From: Auriscalpium vulgare
Lineage: Eukaryota; Basidiomycota; Agaricomycetes; Russulales; Auriscalpiaceae
Length of the DNA stretch: 64,000 bases
NCBI GenBank assembly: GCA_019915015.1
Contig: JAHBBC010000009.1
Location: 434,001-498,000, forward strand
Direction of reading: 5' to 3'
The notes below the pieces were generated by a model. It searched no databases. It worked only from the letters and a program-made list of their open reading frames with translations, and was not told the DNA's origin. The position numbers and the translations under genes are program-made. This document shows, piece by piece, positions 36,134-47,225 of this stretch (the stretch's first letter is position 1; each line of letters opens with the position of its first letter).

Positions 36134-36155
36134 GTCACGCGAAATAACGCGTAAC
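36134..36155 (+). promoter_or_regulatory. ACGCG-palindrome promoter element, WD40 copy 1
   Basis: Core ACGCGAAATAACGCGT, an inverted repeat of ACGCG around six bases, 51 bp upstream of the ATG. The whole 22-bp block is identical upstream of WD40 copy 2. The half-site CGCGT/ACGCG resembles the MluI cell-cycle box bound by MBF in other fungi; binding here is inference. Confidence 0.55.
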
Positions 36156-36205
36156 GCCGACTGAGCCTCTCTCCCGCTTCCCTCCCACTTTCACTCTCAG
36201 GAATC

Positions 36206-37771
36206 ATGTCGTCCCTCCAGCCGTTCAAACCCAACTCCCACACCACCCCGCTTGCTATCCTCAGCCCCAATCGTCCTCGCTTCCCCGAATCCTCATCCCC
36301 CGCACTCTGCGCCTTTGCCGAGGCCCGCTGTGAGATCGCATCCGATGACTTGACCATTCCGATGAACCTACGGATCGCTGGCAACATCCTTGCTGTCCAG
36401 GGCGCCGGTGGCTGGAAGGACTGCGACCCATCGCTGCACTTGTACTGCCTCGACGCGTCGGCTGGTCGCGAACGCTTCAGCAGCTTCACATCCGTTAGGG
36501 TCGGCCTGGACGCTGTCGCGCGCAGCATGGAGATCGACGGGCCGCGCAGCCTTGTGTACGTTGGAGACGGCAAGCGCATCAAGTCCTACCGATGGAACTT
36601 GAGCGAGAAGGGGAACGACCCGCTCGCCGTCCACACACTCAAGGCGTCTGGATTCGATGGCCCTCTCGCGCTGCGCGACGACGGCGTGAAGCTCATCACG
36701 TCGGGCTCGAGCGGGCTCGCGATCTGGGATATCGACACCCTGCCCACGCACGGTTCTCATGGACGGGAGATCATTGGGGAGGAGCGGGATCTATACGACA
36801 TCCACACCCTGCGCGACAACGAAGAGGGCGATCGCATCGAGCTTTCCGCGGGTGCGCCGCCGACGCAGCATTCCTCCGCATCTGCGCTGTCGAAGATCAG
36901 CGCATGGGCGGCGAGCCCGGGGGGAGGAAACGATATGATCGTGACGTACAGCAAGCAGTGCGTCGTCGCACGCGTGGATCTGCAGGCGGAGCGGGTTGCT
37001 GGGAAGTATGTCGGGCATGGCGCCTATGTCGCCAGCATCCGGACATCCCAGGATGATACGCATACATTCGTGACAGCCGCCAACGACGGCGTCGTGCGCC
37101 TGTATGACGTGCGCCAGCCCAAGCCCGTTTTCGACGTCAGGCAGCACGCCAGCGATGCCCTGTACGAGCACATCGGTGGCCATCCGTGTATGTGGTATAC
37201 CCTCCTCTGTGTGTTCTGCGCGACTGACTCGGCGTTGGACCAGTCATCATCCTTGGCGGCACGCAGACACAGCAGGTGAAAGTCTGGGACGCCCGCGCGA
37301 AGCTGCCGATGTACGAACTGAGCACGGGCAACAACGAGGTGAACGGCCTTGCGTGGGACGCACAGCGCCAGACGCTGTACGCTGCGACGGAGTGCCAGAA
37401 TATGGATAGCATGGGCTCCCACCATGGTTATCGCAGGGTAAGGCTCTCCAAGCCTTCACGATTCAGCAGCGACGACAACGAAGACGACGATATGGAGGAC
37501 GCTGAAGATGATGACGACTACGAAGACGACGACTACGACGATGACGGCGCAAATTGGCCGGTGCAAGCTTATCACCATGAAACTTCCTTCGGGCACCTCC
37601 TCGACTCCGCGGAGAACCGCTTGTGTAAGTGCTGCTTTGGCCTTGAGGATTGATATCCATCGCCTAACCTGCTCCTTGGCAGATCGGTATGCTTTCAAGA
37701 TCGACGCCAATATCGAGGTAGTGCCTGCATCGGGCTACAGTAGTGTCGGAAGCAGTGACAACCGATGGTGA
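36206..37771 (+). CDS. WD40-repeat protein, copy 1 (lacks N-terminal domain)
   Basis: Predicted 483-residue beta-propeller protein. Exons are 36206-37187, 37244-37624 and 37683-37771. WD-type signatures include LAIWDIDTLPTHG, GVVRLYDVRQP and QVKVWDARAKLPMYEL. An acidic run of D and E (37470-37550) lies before the last blade and the chain ends GSSDNRW. It is a tandem paralogue of the gene at 38504, sharing its last three exons' structure, but starts where exon 3 of that gene starts (SHTTPLAIL against ANTTPLARF), so about 150 N-terminal residues are missing. Its ATG lies only 187 bp from the stop of the GH1 gene. Both copies share a promoter palindrome. No orthologue of known role was recognised. 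Confidence 0.82.
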
Positions 37772-38405
37772 AGGGATATCTGTCGCAGGATCGCTTTCTT
37801 CTCTCGCTAGGCCGACCTTCTTGTTCTTGGTCTCACCCATGATTGAGCCATATCCGAGCCAGTCTACGTTCGAGCTCACACATACACGCCGCCTCCTTTC
37901 CCTCGCATGCACCTGTTTCCTGGGACCTGTTCGGCCTGAATACGTACTCAATGCATTCTATCAGTCAGTACCCTTAACGTTCGATCAAAATTATGGCCAG
38001 AGTCTTATTTGAATGCCAGTAGTAGCCGATGAAGCGCGCCGAATGCCACCGAGTCAAGAAAGACGCGTAATCTCCCCACTTGGCTGACGGCCATCGTGCT
38101 ACGCATCGCGAACGGGTGCGACACGCAGTAGCACGCAGTCTGATGTTACGCACGTCAACGACTCGATCCAGAAAAGCAACTTGACTAGCAATAGGTATGG
38201 AGGAACGTGCATGCTTTACCCTCGTGTCGTCTGACAAACCTGCGTGTCATTTAGCTTTTCGGCAGCATGCTTCCAAGTGATTCGTAGTATGTTTGAGTAA
38301 TAGTGGAGTCTTGGCGGGGTAATATCAATCAAGGTGGTGTTTTTGAGCGGAACGTGGCCGCCTGGCCGTCTTTCCGTGACAAGATTTGCGTGACCAACGC
38401 GTTAT
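37772..38405. other. Intergenic between the WD40 paralogues
   Basis: Contains the 3' region of copy 1 and promoter of copy 2. No remnant of the missing N-terminal exons of copy 1 is seen. Extra ACGCGTTA words near 38397 precede the shared 22-bp block. Confidence 0.45.
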
Positions 38406-38427
38406 GTCACGCGAAATAACGCGTAAC
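38406..38427 (+). promoter_or_regulatory. ACGCG-palindrome promoter element, WD40 copy 2
   Basis: Same 22-bp block as at 36134-36155 with core ACGCGAAATAACGCGT, here 77 bp upstream of the ATG and preceded by a further ACGCGTTA word, so the array of ACGCG half-sites is denser. Confidence 0.55.
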
Positions 38428-38503
38428 AAACCCCGCCGGCGGCCAAGTCGCACTTCGAGTTCCTCCCCTTCCTCACTCTGCCAACATTCGCCGCCCACAA
38501 TCC

Positions 38504-40653
38504 ATGTCTCTTGATTCATATTTGTCTCGGCTAGACGCCGCGTATGCCTCTTTCTCGTCGGCGATAGACGTTGACGACGACCACGGCGAAGAAGAGGGCG
38601 AGGAAGACCGGGACGTCAGCGGTGCGATCGAGAGGAGCCTGGCTGAGATATGCCTCGTCGTCAGGGAGGCCAGCGTGGACAACGCACTGAGCGCAGCGGA
38701 TCTGCGCTCCCTGGTCGAACAGGCGGCAGAGAAGGAGAACGAAATTGTAACCGCCGACTATAACGCGGAACATCTGCACGACTTCATCCCTGCATACTGC
38801 GGTAATAACGTGCAAGACAGCTCGGTTGGATTACTCGGTATGTGTACAGCATGCATAAGAGACCGTTTCACGAGATGCTCACTTCCTCGCAGGTGCAGGA
38901 AAATCGGCGCAAATGCTGCAATTTTTTCAGCAGTTCTTTCTCAAAACATTCGATGGCACCGCCAACGCGGACGCAGCCAAAAAGCTCGCTGGTACGCCTT
39001 GCCTTTACCTACGTTCTACCAAGGCTCAAGTGCATATTGTCCTCGTCTCAGAAATAAAAGCCAAATTCGGCGGCTCCAGCACCACGCCGTACGATCCTTC
39101 TTCCAAGCCCAGCGCCAACACGACGCCGCTTGCTCGCTTCGTCTCCAGCGGCCCCGATATTCCTGCATCCGCATCTCCCGCCCTCCGCGCCTTCGCCGAA
39201 GCTCGCTGCGAGATCATGCTCGACAATCTTACCGTCCCGATCAACGTGCAGCTAGCTGGCAACATGCTCGCAGTGCAAGGTGCCGGTGGCTGGAAGAACC
39301 GGGACCCGATGCTGCACCTGTACCGCCTCGACGATCCGGATGACGATGGACTCAGCACCTTCGAGTCTGTCGAGGTCGGCCTGGACGACGTCGCTCGCCA
39401 CATGGAGATGGACGCATCCCGCAGCCTCGTGTACGTGAGCGACGGCTCGCGTATCAAATCCTACCGCTGGAACGTGACCGAGGGAAGAAATGCGCTAGCT
39501 GTGCACACTCTCAATGCGTCCGGATTCAAAGGGCCGCTTGCGCTGCGCGACAATGGCGCGAAGCTTATCGCATCAGGATCAAGCGGGCTCGCAGTTTGGG
39601 ATGTCGACACCCTGCCCACGCATGGCACAAAAGGGAACAAAATCGTGGGGAAGAAGCGCCGCGCGGACTATATCGACAGCTGGCGCGACAATGACGACAA
39701 CAACATCGAGCTCTCCACCGGGGCCCCGCCTACGCAGCGCTCCAGTGCGTCTGCCCTGTCGAAGATTAAACAGTGGGCGATGAGCCCGGGCGGCGGCAAC
39801 GAGATGATTGTGACGTACGACGAGCAGTACTTCGTGTCGCGCGTGGACCTACAGACGGAGCAGATCGTGGGGCGGTACATCGGGCACGGCGCGCATGTTG
39901 CCAGCATCCGGACAAGCCAGGAAGATCCACACGTGTTCGTGACCGCCGCGAATGATGGCATTGTGCGCCTGTACGATGTCCGCCAGCCCGTGCCCGTTCT
40001 CGCCATCGAGCACAGCACGGAGTTCATCAATGACGCTCTGTTCGAGCACATCGGCGGCCAACCCTGTGAGTACCGCGTTATCTCCCGTCTACGTCCAGCA
40101 AACCTGATTGAATTTTGCAGTCATCATCTTCGGTGGGACGCAGACGCAGCAAGTCAAAGTCTGGGATGCACGGGCGAAGCTTCCGCTGTACGAGCTGAGC
40201 ACTGGCAACAACGAGGTGAACGGGCTCGCGTGGGACGCACAGCGCCAGACGCTTTACGCTGCGACGGAGTGCGAGCACGTCGACCGCATGGGTAGGCACC
40301 ACGGATATCGCAGGGCGAAGCTTCCCAAGCCCCCGCGGCGCAGCAGGGACGACGACGGGGACGACGACATGGAAGAGGACGACGAAGACGAAGACGAAGA
40401 CGAAGATGAATGGGATGGTGACGGTGAGAATAATTGGCCAGAGCAGGCGTATCATTCCGAGACGAGCTTTGGGCATCTCCTCGACTCTGCTGAGCACCGC
40501 TTGTGTAAGTATTTGCCTTGGGCTTTGGTGAACGAAACTAATTGTGTTTCGCCTTGCCGGGCAGATCGGTATGCTTTCAAACTGGATGCGGATATCGACT
40601 TGAGGCCTGCGTCGGGCTACAGTACCATCGGAGACAGCTATGCCCAGTGGTGA
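38504..40653 (+). CDS. WD40-repeat protein, copy 2 (full length)
   Basis: Predicted 639 residues. Exons are 38504-38837, 38893-38991, 39052-40065, 40121-40504 and 40565-40653, all in phase. The first two exons encode an acidic, helical N-terminal domain of about 145 residues (MSLDSYLSRLDAAYASFSSA onward, with DDDHGEEEGEED) that copy 1 lacks. The propeller follows with LAVWDVDTLPTHG, GIVRLYDVRQPVP and QVKVWDARAKLPLYEL. A D/E run precedes the last blade and the chain ends GDSYAQW. The last two introns occupy the same positions as in copy 1. Function unknown; the propeller suggests a protein-interaction scaffold, and the promoter palindrome hints at cell-cycle-linked expression. Confidence 0.85.
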
Positions 40654-41219
40654 ATTGGCAGATGTTGCGAAGGATCGTTCTTGACATCTTGTCCCTCCTG
40701 TCTCAGAATAATGTGTTAAGTTCATTTTGCAGCAATCTGTATCGACCATCTAGTAACCAGTAACAGGTGAGCTGTATGATCCTGACTCCTAGGTTTGAAT
40801 CTGGGTGCCTACCGACAACCTTCGTGTCACGCCGAGTCCGAGTCCGAGTCGTCATCTTCCACCAACACATGGGCAAAAATGTTTCCACGTGTTGCACCCA
40901 CTCCGGCTCGGCGCCACAGTTCACCAGGTGAAGCTTCTCCAGCGGGGCACCAAGCACAGCACATCGGCCCCAAATGTCCGGCGGCGGGTAGGTCAGGGTA
41001 TTGGGAAGGCCCTGGTCTGTCCGGAGCTGGTCCTTTCTCCGGTGAGATCCCGACGTGTCCGGAGCTGGGCAGCTGGGCCCTTTGTTTGGTGTCCGACACA
41101 TAGCCAAACAACGCGCGACGCGAGCTGCGACGCGTCTCCCCAAGTCGCGCTCCCCGCCCAGTCACGCCGCCCCCAACCATGGCCATCCGGACCCCGTGCG
41201 AAAGCTGGGGATGGGGCCG
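40654..41219. other. Intergenic, GC-rich, no supported gene
   Basis: Long overlapping open frames on both strands come from high GC content. No motif or splice structure supports a gene. The words TGTCCGGAGCTGG and GATGCCCAGAGGATG recur here and at 41.8-42 kb. Confidence 0.4.
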
Positions 41220-41228
41220 TATATATAG
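41220..41228 (+). promoter_or_regulatory. TATA box before a small putative gene
   Basis: TATATATAG lies 65-73 bp upstream of an ATG in perfect GCCACC context at 41293, followed by a C/T-rich leader as in many fungal genes. Confidence 0.45.
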
Positions 41229-41292
41229 CGCCATGCGTCGCCCGTCCCCTGCGTTCGCTCCTTCCCCACTTCTCCCACCTTTCCCCGCCACC

Positions 41293-41727
41293 ATGCCGCC
41301 ACTCCACGACTCCCCTCGCCATCCTATGTATCGTCGGTGAGCAACTTCGACTCGTATCGGCCAGCAGGAGCACCGGGATTGACACTTGGCTGTATATTGT
41401 CTCAGCAAGGCTCGACATCCGAGTTCCAGGCTCCGACTCACCGCCGAGAGGTAAGTGCTGCGTCGAGTCACCCTGAAAGCTGCTAACTCCTGCAAATTCT
41501 AGGTATATATGCGCCGGACGTCGACGTCAACGGTGAGTACCCATCCCTTGTAGAGTGCTCGAGCTCACTTGTTCCTCTGTAGTCCACCTCAACGGCCACC
41601 GGAATTTTGCGCGTGTTGCGGCCGGTAAGCACCTTTCCTGTCGGTCCTTTCACTCGCATCTCACTGAACTCGCCCGTCAGCATGCAGGAACTGTATTTCT
41701 GTAGCTACTAGGGGTACGATTGTGTAG
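41293..41727 (+). CDS. Putative small five-exon gene of unknown function
   Basis: Proposed exons are 41293-41336, 41406-41450, 41503-41532, 41583-41624 and 41688-41727, giving 66 residues. Four introns of 50-69 nt with GTGAGC, GTAAGT, GTGAGT and GTAAGC donors are all in the same phase, and the three middle exons are multiples of three. The product is Arg-, Pro- and Cys-rich (MPPLHDSPRHPMYRRKARHP at the start, CACCGRNC near the end) and resembles nothing known to me. A TATA box and a strong start context precede it. The splice signals are good, but a second reading frame would also end right after the last acceptor, so this could be a spliced non-coding RNA. Confidence 0.35.
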
Positions 41728-42375
41728 CATAGTCGCTCTGTAGCATGTAACTAGAATTTGCGAATATATGCGCTATTTAATCGTATTTTGAGCGTAATTT
41801 GAATGAAAATGAGCGAAAATATAGGCAACAGTGAGCAGGGCCCTGACCTGTGCCCCGTCGGGCATCCTCTGGACACGCGGAAAATCCTGAGGATGCCCAG
41901 AGGATGTCCGGACCTGGGCAGGGTAAGGGCAGACGCCGGGAATATGGAATGCCCGGAGGATGCCCGGCGTCGGATATTGGACCCGAGGTCCTGTGAAGGT
42001 GATGTTGGTGCTCGAGCGCGCGTAGCTCTATATAGTATAAACGCACCTGGTTTGTCGCAAGAGCGGCCGTGAAATCATGGAAGAGCACCCGAGAAGCACA
42101 GAGTCGACGGACGACGTGGCGATAGTGTCGCAATGGCGTTGTCCAGTGGAAATATATGGCAGTCAGAATATGGGCCGTGTCCTGGCTGTAGTAGATATAG
42201 GTCGTGGGCGAAAGGAGAATATCCGGGACATGGCGCGGCGGAACCGGCGCCGCATACTTGCCGCATACGGTTGAGTCCGAGCATCGTAGGCCGGCCCAGG
42301 CCGGTGGTCAGATTCAATTGAAGAGTCGGTCCCACTGCGCCTGCCCGCACAACTCTCGCCGCTCCCCACCCCGCC
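41728..42375. other. Intergenic, no supported gene
   Basis: Contains direct repeats of GGATGCCC/CGGAGGATGCCC type at 41860-41970 and short open frames only. No gene supported. Confidence 0.35.
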
Positions 42376-42543
42376 ATGCTATGCACGGTTGTCCGCCATC
42401 TACAAGACCACCTGGTAGAGCTGCTAGACGCCGTATCTCTGCAGCAGTCGGCCATCAACGAGGCACGAGAAACAGGCGAGCAAGGAGCCGCCGGGCGGCC
42501 ACGTTGCAAGTTCGAAGGGGCGCCGGCGCTCAGGAAGCTTTGA
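42376..42543 (+). CDS. Small open reading frame, unknown
   Basis: A 55-codon frame starting MLCTVVRHLQDHLVELL in good context (CCGCC before the ATG). It predicts one amphipathic helix followed by GRPRCKFEGAPALRKL. The helix-then-GRPR layout recalls N-termini of some fungal transposon proteins, but the match is short and the rest is absent. It may be a remnant or part of a 5' leader of F-box 2, which begins 163 bp downstream. Confidence 0.25.
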   Translation: MLCTVVRHLQDHLVELLDAVSLQQSAINEARETGEQGAAGRPRCKFEGAPALRKL

Positions 42544-42705
42544 AGAACTTCCCGGACTCTGCGCGTCCCCATCACGTCCTCCTGCAGCCTATCCAATCTT
42601 CGAGAGTCGTATAACTGTGAGTTTTTGGTCGCTTTTAGTGGTCCTAGAGCTGATGGCCTGACTTTTATTCCCATGCAGGGGCTTTTTGGTCGATCGTGAC
42701 AGCCA

Positions 42706-44621
42706 ATGTCGAGCGAGAATTTGTCGGCGTACTGGTAGGTTTCGAAGTCTGTCCAGGAATACATCTATACATTTATTCACCCAGTGAAGAGCCTGCACAC
42801 GACGCATTCTGGGCGGATGCAACCCTCAAGCACCTCCTCCACACCTGCGCAGGCGATCAACAACCTCCTCATACGATCCATACGGACGTGGCTACCCTTC
42901 ACACTGCGGAAGACGCTGTACAGGTCACGGTGAGCAACTCCCGTGCTCGTCATGCCGCCGAGACTGAGGCGGCGAATTCCACGATCAAGGCGATCTCTGT
43001 GAGCGACGACGACGAAGAGAGCATCCTGCGCTGTGCACAGCGAGAGCTCAGTGCAGAGCACAACCGAGGGTTGCCTGTCGCGCGCCTCCCGACGGAGGTT
43101 CTCACCGCCATCTTCGCTCTCCTTGTTATTTCATCCCCCCCGCACACCGTATACCGCCAGCTTTATTTGGGGTGGATCTATGTCACCCACGTCTCCCAGC
43201 GCTGGCGGCATGTTGCTCTCGAATGCCCTTTGCTTTGGGTGTACTTGCCACTGGATGTAGGCGACAACTGTCTGCAGGCCATGCTCTCGCGTGCAAAATC
43301 TGCGCCGCTGCATTTCATAGGTCGTATCATGACCGACGAGAACGGCAGATTTGTTGCTCGGAATCTCCAACGGGCCAAGACACTCTACATGAATTTTGGC
43401 ACCACTTATTCCCTCATCGTCGACCATTTGGTAGAACCAGCCCCATTACTGGACAGTCTCCACGTCACCGTGAACAACCTCTTTCCCGCAACGCCGGCCC
43501 CCGTGGGCGGTTGGCCACCGTTTCCCAACAACTTCCTCGGGGAATGCGCACCTAATCTCCGCCATCTCGGCCTGCATACACCTTTGTTTTTGCCTTGGTC
43601 ATCACCGTTGCTGGCGAACATAGTCACCCTGGACTTCTCGGACATGTCGCACGCCTCGCATCGCATGGAGCTGAAGAACATCTCGACTCTCAGCGAGGTC
43701 ACACGTGCACTGTGCAATATGAAGGCTTTGCGCAGTCTAGTGTTGGATCTCGACCTGGACACCTCGGAGCCGGCCGATCTCGCCAATCTTTCGCGACTCG
43801 AATTCCTCAGCATCAATGCGCCAATGGTCATAATGCGTCACCTGCTGGAGCACCTGAAGATCCCAGAAGTAGCAGAGGCACATTTCACCATCATTGACCC
43901 GCCCATCTCCATAGCCCCTGAGGACTACGCGGCCCTCTTCTCCGCCATGACAACGTGCCGCTATTCCAACAGCTCCCATTCTGCACCATTGGACCATCCC
44001 TACGCAACATATTTCATGAAATGTGCCTATCCGAGCTCTCATCTCGGATTGGACATATGGACCGTCGACGAAAATCGGGCCTTGATGTTATCTGTCGACT
44101 TTAAAAGAGGCCATCCGCATGATAAATATTCGGAAAACTTCCATCTCGCTTCCATGATGTGGTGTGCTACGGAGCACCTCCACCATCTTGGTCTCGAAGA
44201 TCTGCCTCCCCATACCCCCGTGGACATGCTCGAGACGGGATTTCGAGGGGCAACGGCGGTGAGCGCCCTCCGGATTGGCATGGGTCGGACGCTAGACCTC
44301 TTTCTCGCACTACCATGGTGCACTGCCGCCCAGCCCATTTTACCCTCACTATCTTCACTCAGAGTTCGCAACATTGACTTGAATTGGTGCAATCATTGGG
44401 CGAGCGATCAGGTTAACAAAATGCCGCTTGGCGATCGGTTGGTGCTGTGGCTTGCGGAGCGCGTTGCGGCGGGGTACCCGCTCGGCACGTTGAACGTTTG
44501 CACGTCCGTGGTGAGCACGGAGTGCATCGAGGCCATGAGAAAAGCCTCGCCTGGAATATGCATTTTCGCCGACACCGCGCCGGAAAATGCAGATTCTATG
44601 CCAGTATTGCCAGCCTCGTAG
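42706..44621 (+). CDS. F-box protein with LRR-like region (F-box 2)
   Basis: Predicted SCF substrate receptor of 621 residues. Exons are 42706-42734 and 42785-44621; the 29-nt first exon (MSSENLSAY plus two bases) was found by splicing donor GTAGGT to acceptor CACCCAG, because the long frame has no early ATG. The F-box-like motif runs from VARLPTEVLTAIFALLV to VTHVSQRWRHVALECPLLW, around residues 125-175. The rest is leucine-rich with segments such as LVEPAPLLDSLHVTV and CAPNLRHLGLHTPLFLPWSS, the usual layout of basidiomycete F-box families. It ends DSMPVLPAS. It is divergent in sequence from F-box 1 and F-box 3, so not a recent duplicate. Confidence 0.87.
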
Positions 44622-45157
44622 GTCAGTATCATTTCGTACGGTGTTGGTGGATTAGCTGACTGATATGCTTTTGCGATTGAAGGTGTCCACCAGCGGCATT
44701 TGGTATTCAAATCCGACTCGCTCGGCTCCGCTAACGCGCCATGGATGTGTTGCTCGGGTCATTCATTTACTCTTGAATCTATGCTTTGTTCTGTTGACAG
44801 ATAAATATTATGAGCGCCTTCATGCTTGTATCGAACAACGTACACTTGTTCTTCCTGTTTCTCGGAATGAAGCGCCATCGCGACAGACCTGCGCGCCTCG
44901 ACGATAGCCCTCCGGAGGCGGAGCTTGTAGCTTCAAGGCCGTGGGGTAAGCGCGTGCCAGAACACTCCTGTACGACCTCCCCAAGAATCACCCTACCCGG
45001 CGCGAAGCTCGTCCCGCAGCGCAGACCAATGGCCTCAAACCTCGACGGTGTTCAAGTCCTCGTTCAGCGTAGGCTCCTCCCGCCTTCGATATCTTGCACG
45101 CCTTTGCCCGTGTAATGGTGCGCTCTTAATACAAAACATTCCGGTACATCCGTCCAA
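44622..45157. other. Intergenic between convergent F-box genes
   Basis: Presumably the 3' UTRs of F-box 2 and F-box 3. No gene supported. Confidence 0.45.
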
Positions 45158-46804
45158 CTACCCATCCTGATCTTCCACCACCACGCGGCCGACAACTGCC
45201 TCCACCTTGTGCAGCCAGTGCGACTGGAAGGAGCAGCGCAGGAGGTGGAGCGTGTCGAGCGCGGCCCCAAGCTGATGTCGGCGCTCGAGCGCTTCGAGCA
45301 ACTCGTTCCCTGAGCACACCCTACCGTTGTCCGCCACGACATTGCCATTCTCGTTGTCGATCGAGTATGGCAAATCTGTGACGTGCAACAGCAGCTCGCG
45401 CAGTCGGGGCCACAGAATAGTGCCATTCGCCGCTGCCGCGCTGCGCCGCCACGTTCCGCCCGCCCTGCTCGCATTCAACGCCAGACACAGCGCTCCCCCC
45501 GTGTACCCTATACCCTCCAGCTTCTGCAGCTCTCGTGCTTCCCCAAATGTGTTTAGCAATTCCGTTAACATGGGCCAGAGGTGTTTGCCGCGGCCGAGAT
45601 GGAGGTCGAGTGAAATTGATAGAAATGACAAGTGGTGCACGCCTATCACCTCAAGGGCGGGCATGAAATCGACAACTGTGTTGTTGGGATCCGTCCATTC
45701 GTACTCGACCTCCCGGCTAGGTGGTCCACATTCCGTGTGACTCGCCTTGAGCAGGAGTCCGTACACGGCCGTCGATCTGAAGTGGATGTCACGATAAGGC
45801 TGATCGCGCATGGGCGCAAGGAATGGGTAAAGGGCGGCGAAGTCCGATACGCCACCAGTCAATGATGCGACATTTAGCTTGACGGTGTCCGGCAACTGAA
45901 TGTGGCGCAGAAATTCAACGCATCGGGGAAGAGATCCCACGAGCTCTAGCTTGCGCAACGATGTAATTTGGGCGATCTGAAATGCGTCATCAGGAAGCGA
46001 GGTGGAGAACGGGCGCAGAGAGTCGAGGGCCAACGTCAGCGTCTTGAGTCGGGATAGTCGCTGTAACGCAGCGACGAAGTGCAGTATGAAGGGCAGATCT
46101 TGCGAGCGTTGATCAGAGTCGATATAGAGGTTTAAATCAATGAGGTTGGGGATGAACAATGACGCCCACTGGAAGGCAAGGACATTGTATACCACCAGTT
46201 TGCGCAGGTTTGGCGCGCAGTTAGCAAACAGGGAGATGAGGGGTAGCCGACGCGGCATGTTTTGAGGTATAATGGCAACCTCAAGGAGCGGGGCTGGCTT
46301 GGAAAGCAGCATAGCAATGTCGGTAAAGCTGCCATTATAATAGAGCAAGTCGAAGGTCTTGACTCTTTCGAGGGTATCGAAAGGCAGCCGCCACCAGGGC
46401 AAGTTCGTCTGGCGGTAGCCGTGTTGTGAAGAGCAGGAGACGAGGAGTGGAAGGCGTTGAGACCGCGCGAGCATTGCACGGGCCCACTGCGGGGGCAGTG
46501 GGAGGACAAAGTGACACCAAAGCGCGGGGCTGGTAAGCATGACGTGTCTCCAGCGATGGCAGACCCATGCGACCCGCACCCACGGCACCGTCGGTGGGAC
46601 GCAGTCCATGCCATCAATACTCTCGTGCATTTCTTCTATCATGAGATGCGAGAATATGGCGGTGAGGAGTTCGGTTGGAAGACGGGAAACATGCGCGGAC
46701 GCGTTGATGCGGGCATCCACGATGGCAAGCACAGATGCAATCGCAGTCCTTACATCGTGCAGCGCAGGCAGACTCTCTGGGGATTCATTGTTGACTAGAG
46801 ACAA
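45158..46804 (-). CDS. F-box protein with LRR-like region (F-box 3)
   Basis: Predicted SCF substrate receptor of about 545 residues. The F-box-like motif spans VSRLPTELLTAIFSHLMIEE to VAWVCHRWRHVMLTSPALW. A short helix (VRTAIASVLAIVDARINASA) precedes it, and leucine-rich segments such as FANCAPNLRKLVVYNVLAF and LSRLKTLTLALDSL follow. The frame ends VVGRVVVEDQDG at 45158. There is no in-frame ATG before the F-box, so the start given at 46804 is the limit of the open frame, not a true start; a short upstream exon is likely, as in F-box 1 and 2, but I could not place it. Convergent with F-box 2. Confidence 0.82.
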   Translation of the reverse strand: MSLVNNESPESLPALHDVRTAIASVLAIVDARINASAHVSRLPTELLTAIFSHLMIEEMHESIDGMDCVPPTVPWVRVAWVCHRWRHVMLTSPALWCHFVLPLPPQWARAMLARSQRLPLLVSCSSQHGYRQTNLPWWRLPFDTLERVKTFDLLYYNGSFTDIAMLLSKPAPLLEVAIIPQNMPRRLPLISLFANCAPNLRKLVVYNVLAFQWASLFIPNLIDLNLYIDSDQRSQDLPFILHFVAALQRLSRLKTLTLALDSLRPFSTSLPDDAFQIAQITSLRKLELVGSLPRCVEFLRHIQLPDTVKLNVASLTGGVSDFAALYPFLAPMRDQPYRDIHFRSTAVYGLLLKASHTECGPPSREVEYEWTDPNNTVVDFMPALEVIGVHHLSFLSISLDLHLGRGKHLWPMLTELLNTFGEARELQKLEGIGYTGGALCLALNASRAGGTWRRSAAAANGTILWPRLRELLLHVTDLPYSIDNENGNVVADNGRVCSGNELLEALERRHQLGAALDTLHLLRCSFQSHWLHKVEAVVGRVVVEDQDG

Positions 46805-46867
46805 TCGCGAACGAAGGACGGATAACCAGAATTCTGGAGGGACTTCAGTTGGCGGAATACATTTGGC

Positions 46868-46881
46868 GTGTCAATTGACAC
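46868..46881. repeat. Perfect 14-bp palindrome
   Basis: GTGTCAATTGACAC reads the same on both strands and sits between AATACATTTGG and CCAAATACATT, so the inverted symmetry nearly extends to about 37 bp. It lies just upstream of F-box 3 and 70 bp before the minisatellite. Confidence 0.7.
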
Positions 46882-46950
46882 AAACCAAATACATTCGGCC
46901 CTGTGTCTGAGCGCAGTCAGTCGTCGTACATGACAGCTGCGTACGGGCGC

Positions 46951-47200
46951 GATGCATTGGTTATGGCCAAATGCATTGGACCATGCGCAATGCATGCGTC
47001 CCGCCAAATGCATTCGTCCGACCAAATGCATTCGTCCGACCAGATGCATTCGTCCGACCAGATGCATTCGTCCTGCCAAATGCATTCGTCCTGCCAAATG
47101 CATGTGTCCTGCCAAATGCATTGGTCCTGCCAAATGCATTGGTCCTGCCAAATGCCTTCGCCCGCCAAATATATTCGTCTGCCAAATACATTTGTCGTGC
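46951..47200 (+). repeat. 18-bp minisatellite, about 14 units
   Basis: Consensus AAATGCATTCGTCCTGCC repeated head to tail without spacers. Inner units are near-perfect and outer units diverge; the centre of each is the palindrome ATGCAT. Because 18 is divisible by three, several frames stay open across it, but no start or conservation suggests coding. Confidence 0.92.
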
Positions 47201-47225
47201 ACATACAATCTAGCAGAGTCAAAAT

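Noticed and set aside
40797..41495. Opposing 222-223-codon frames on both strands
   Set aside because: They are mirror-image frames in GC-rich DNA with no similarity to known domains; the region also overlaps the TATA box and small gene.
46951..47200. CRISPR-like array of short repeats
   Set aside because: Units are head to tail with no spacers, in a eukaryotic genome with spliced genes, so it is a minisatellite.
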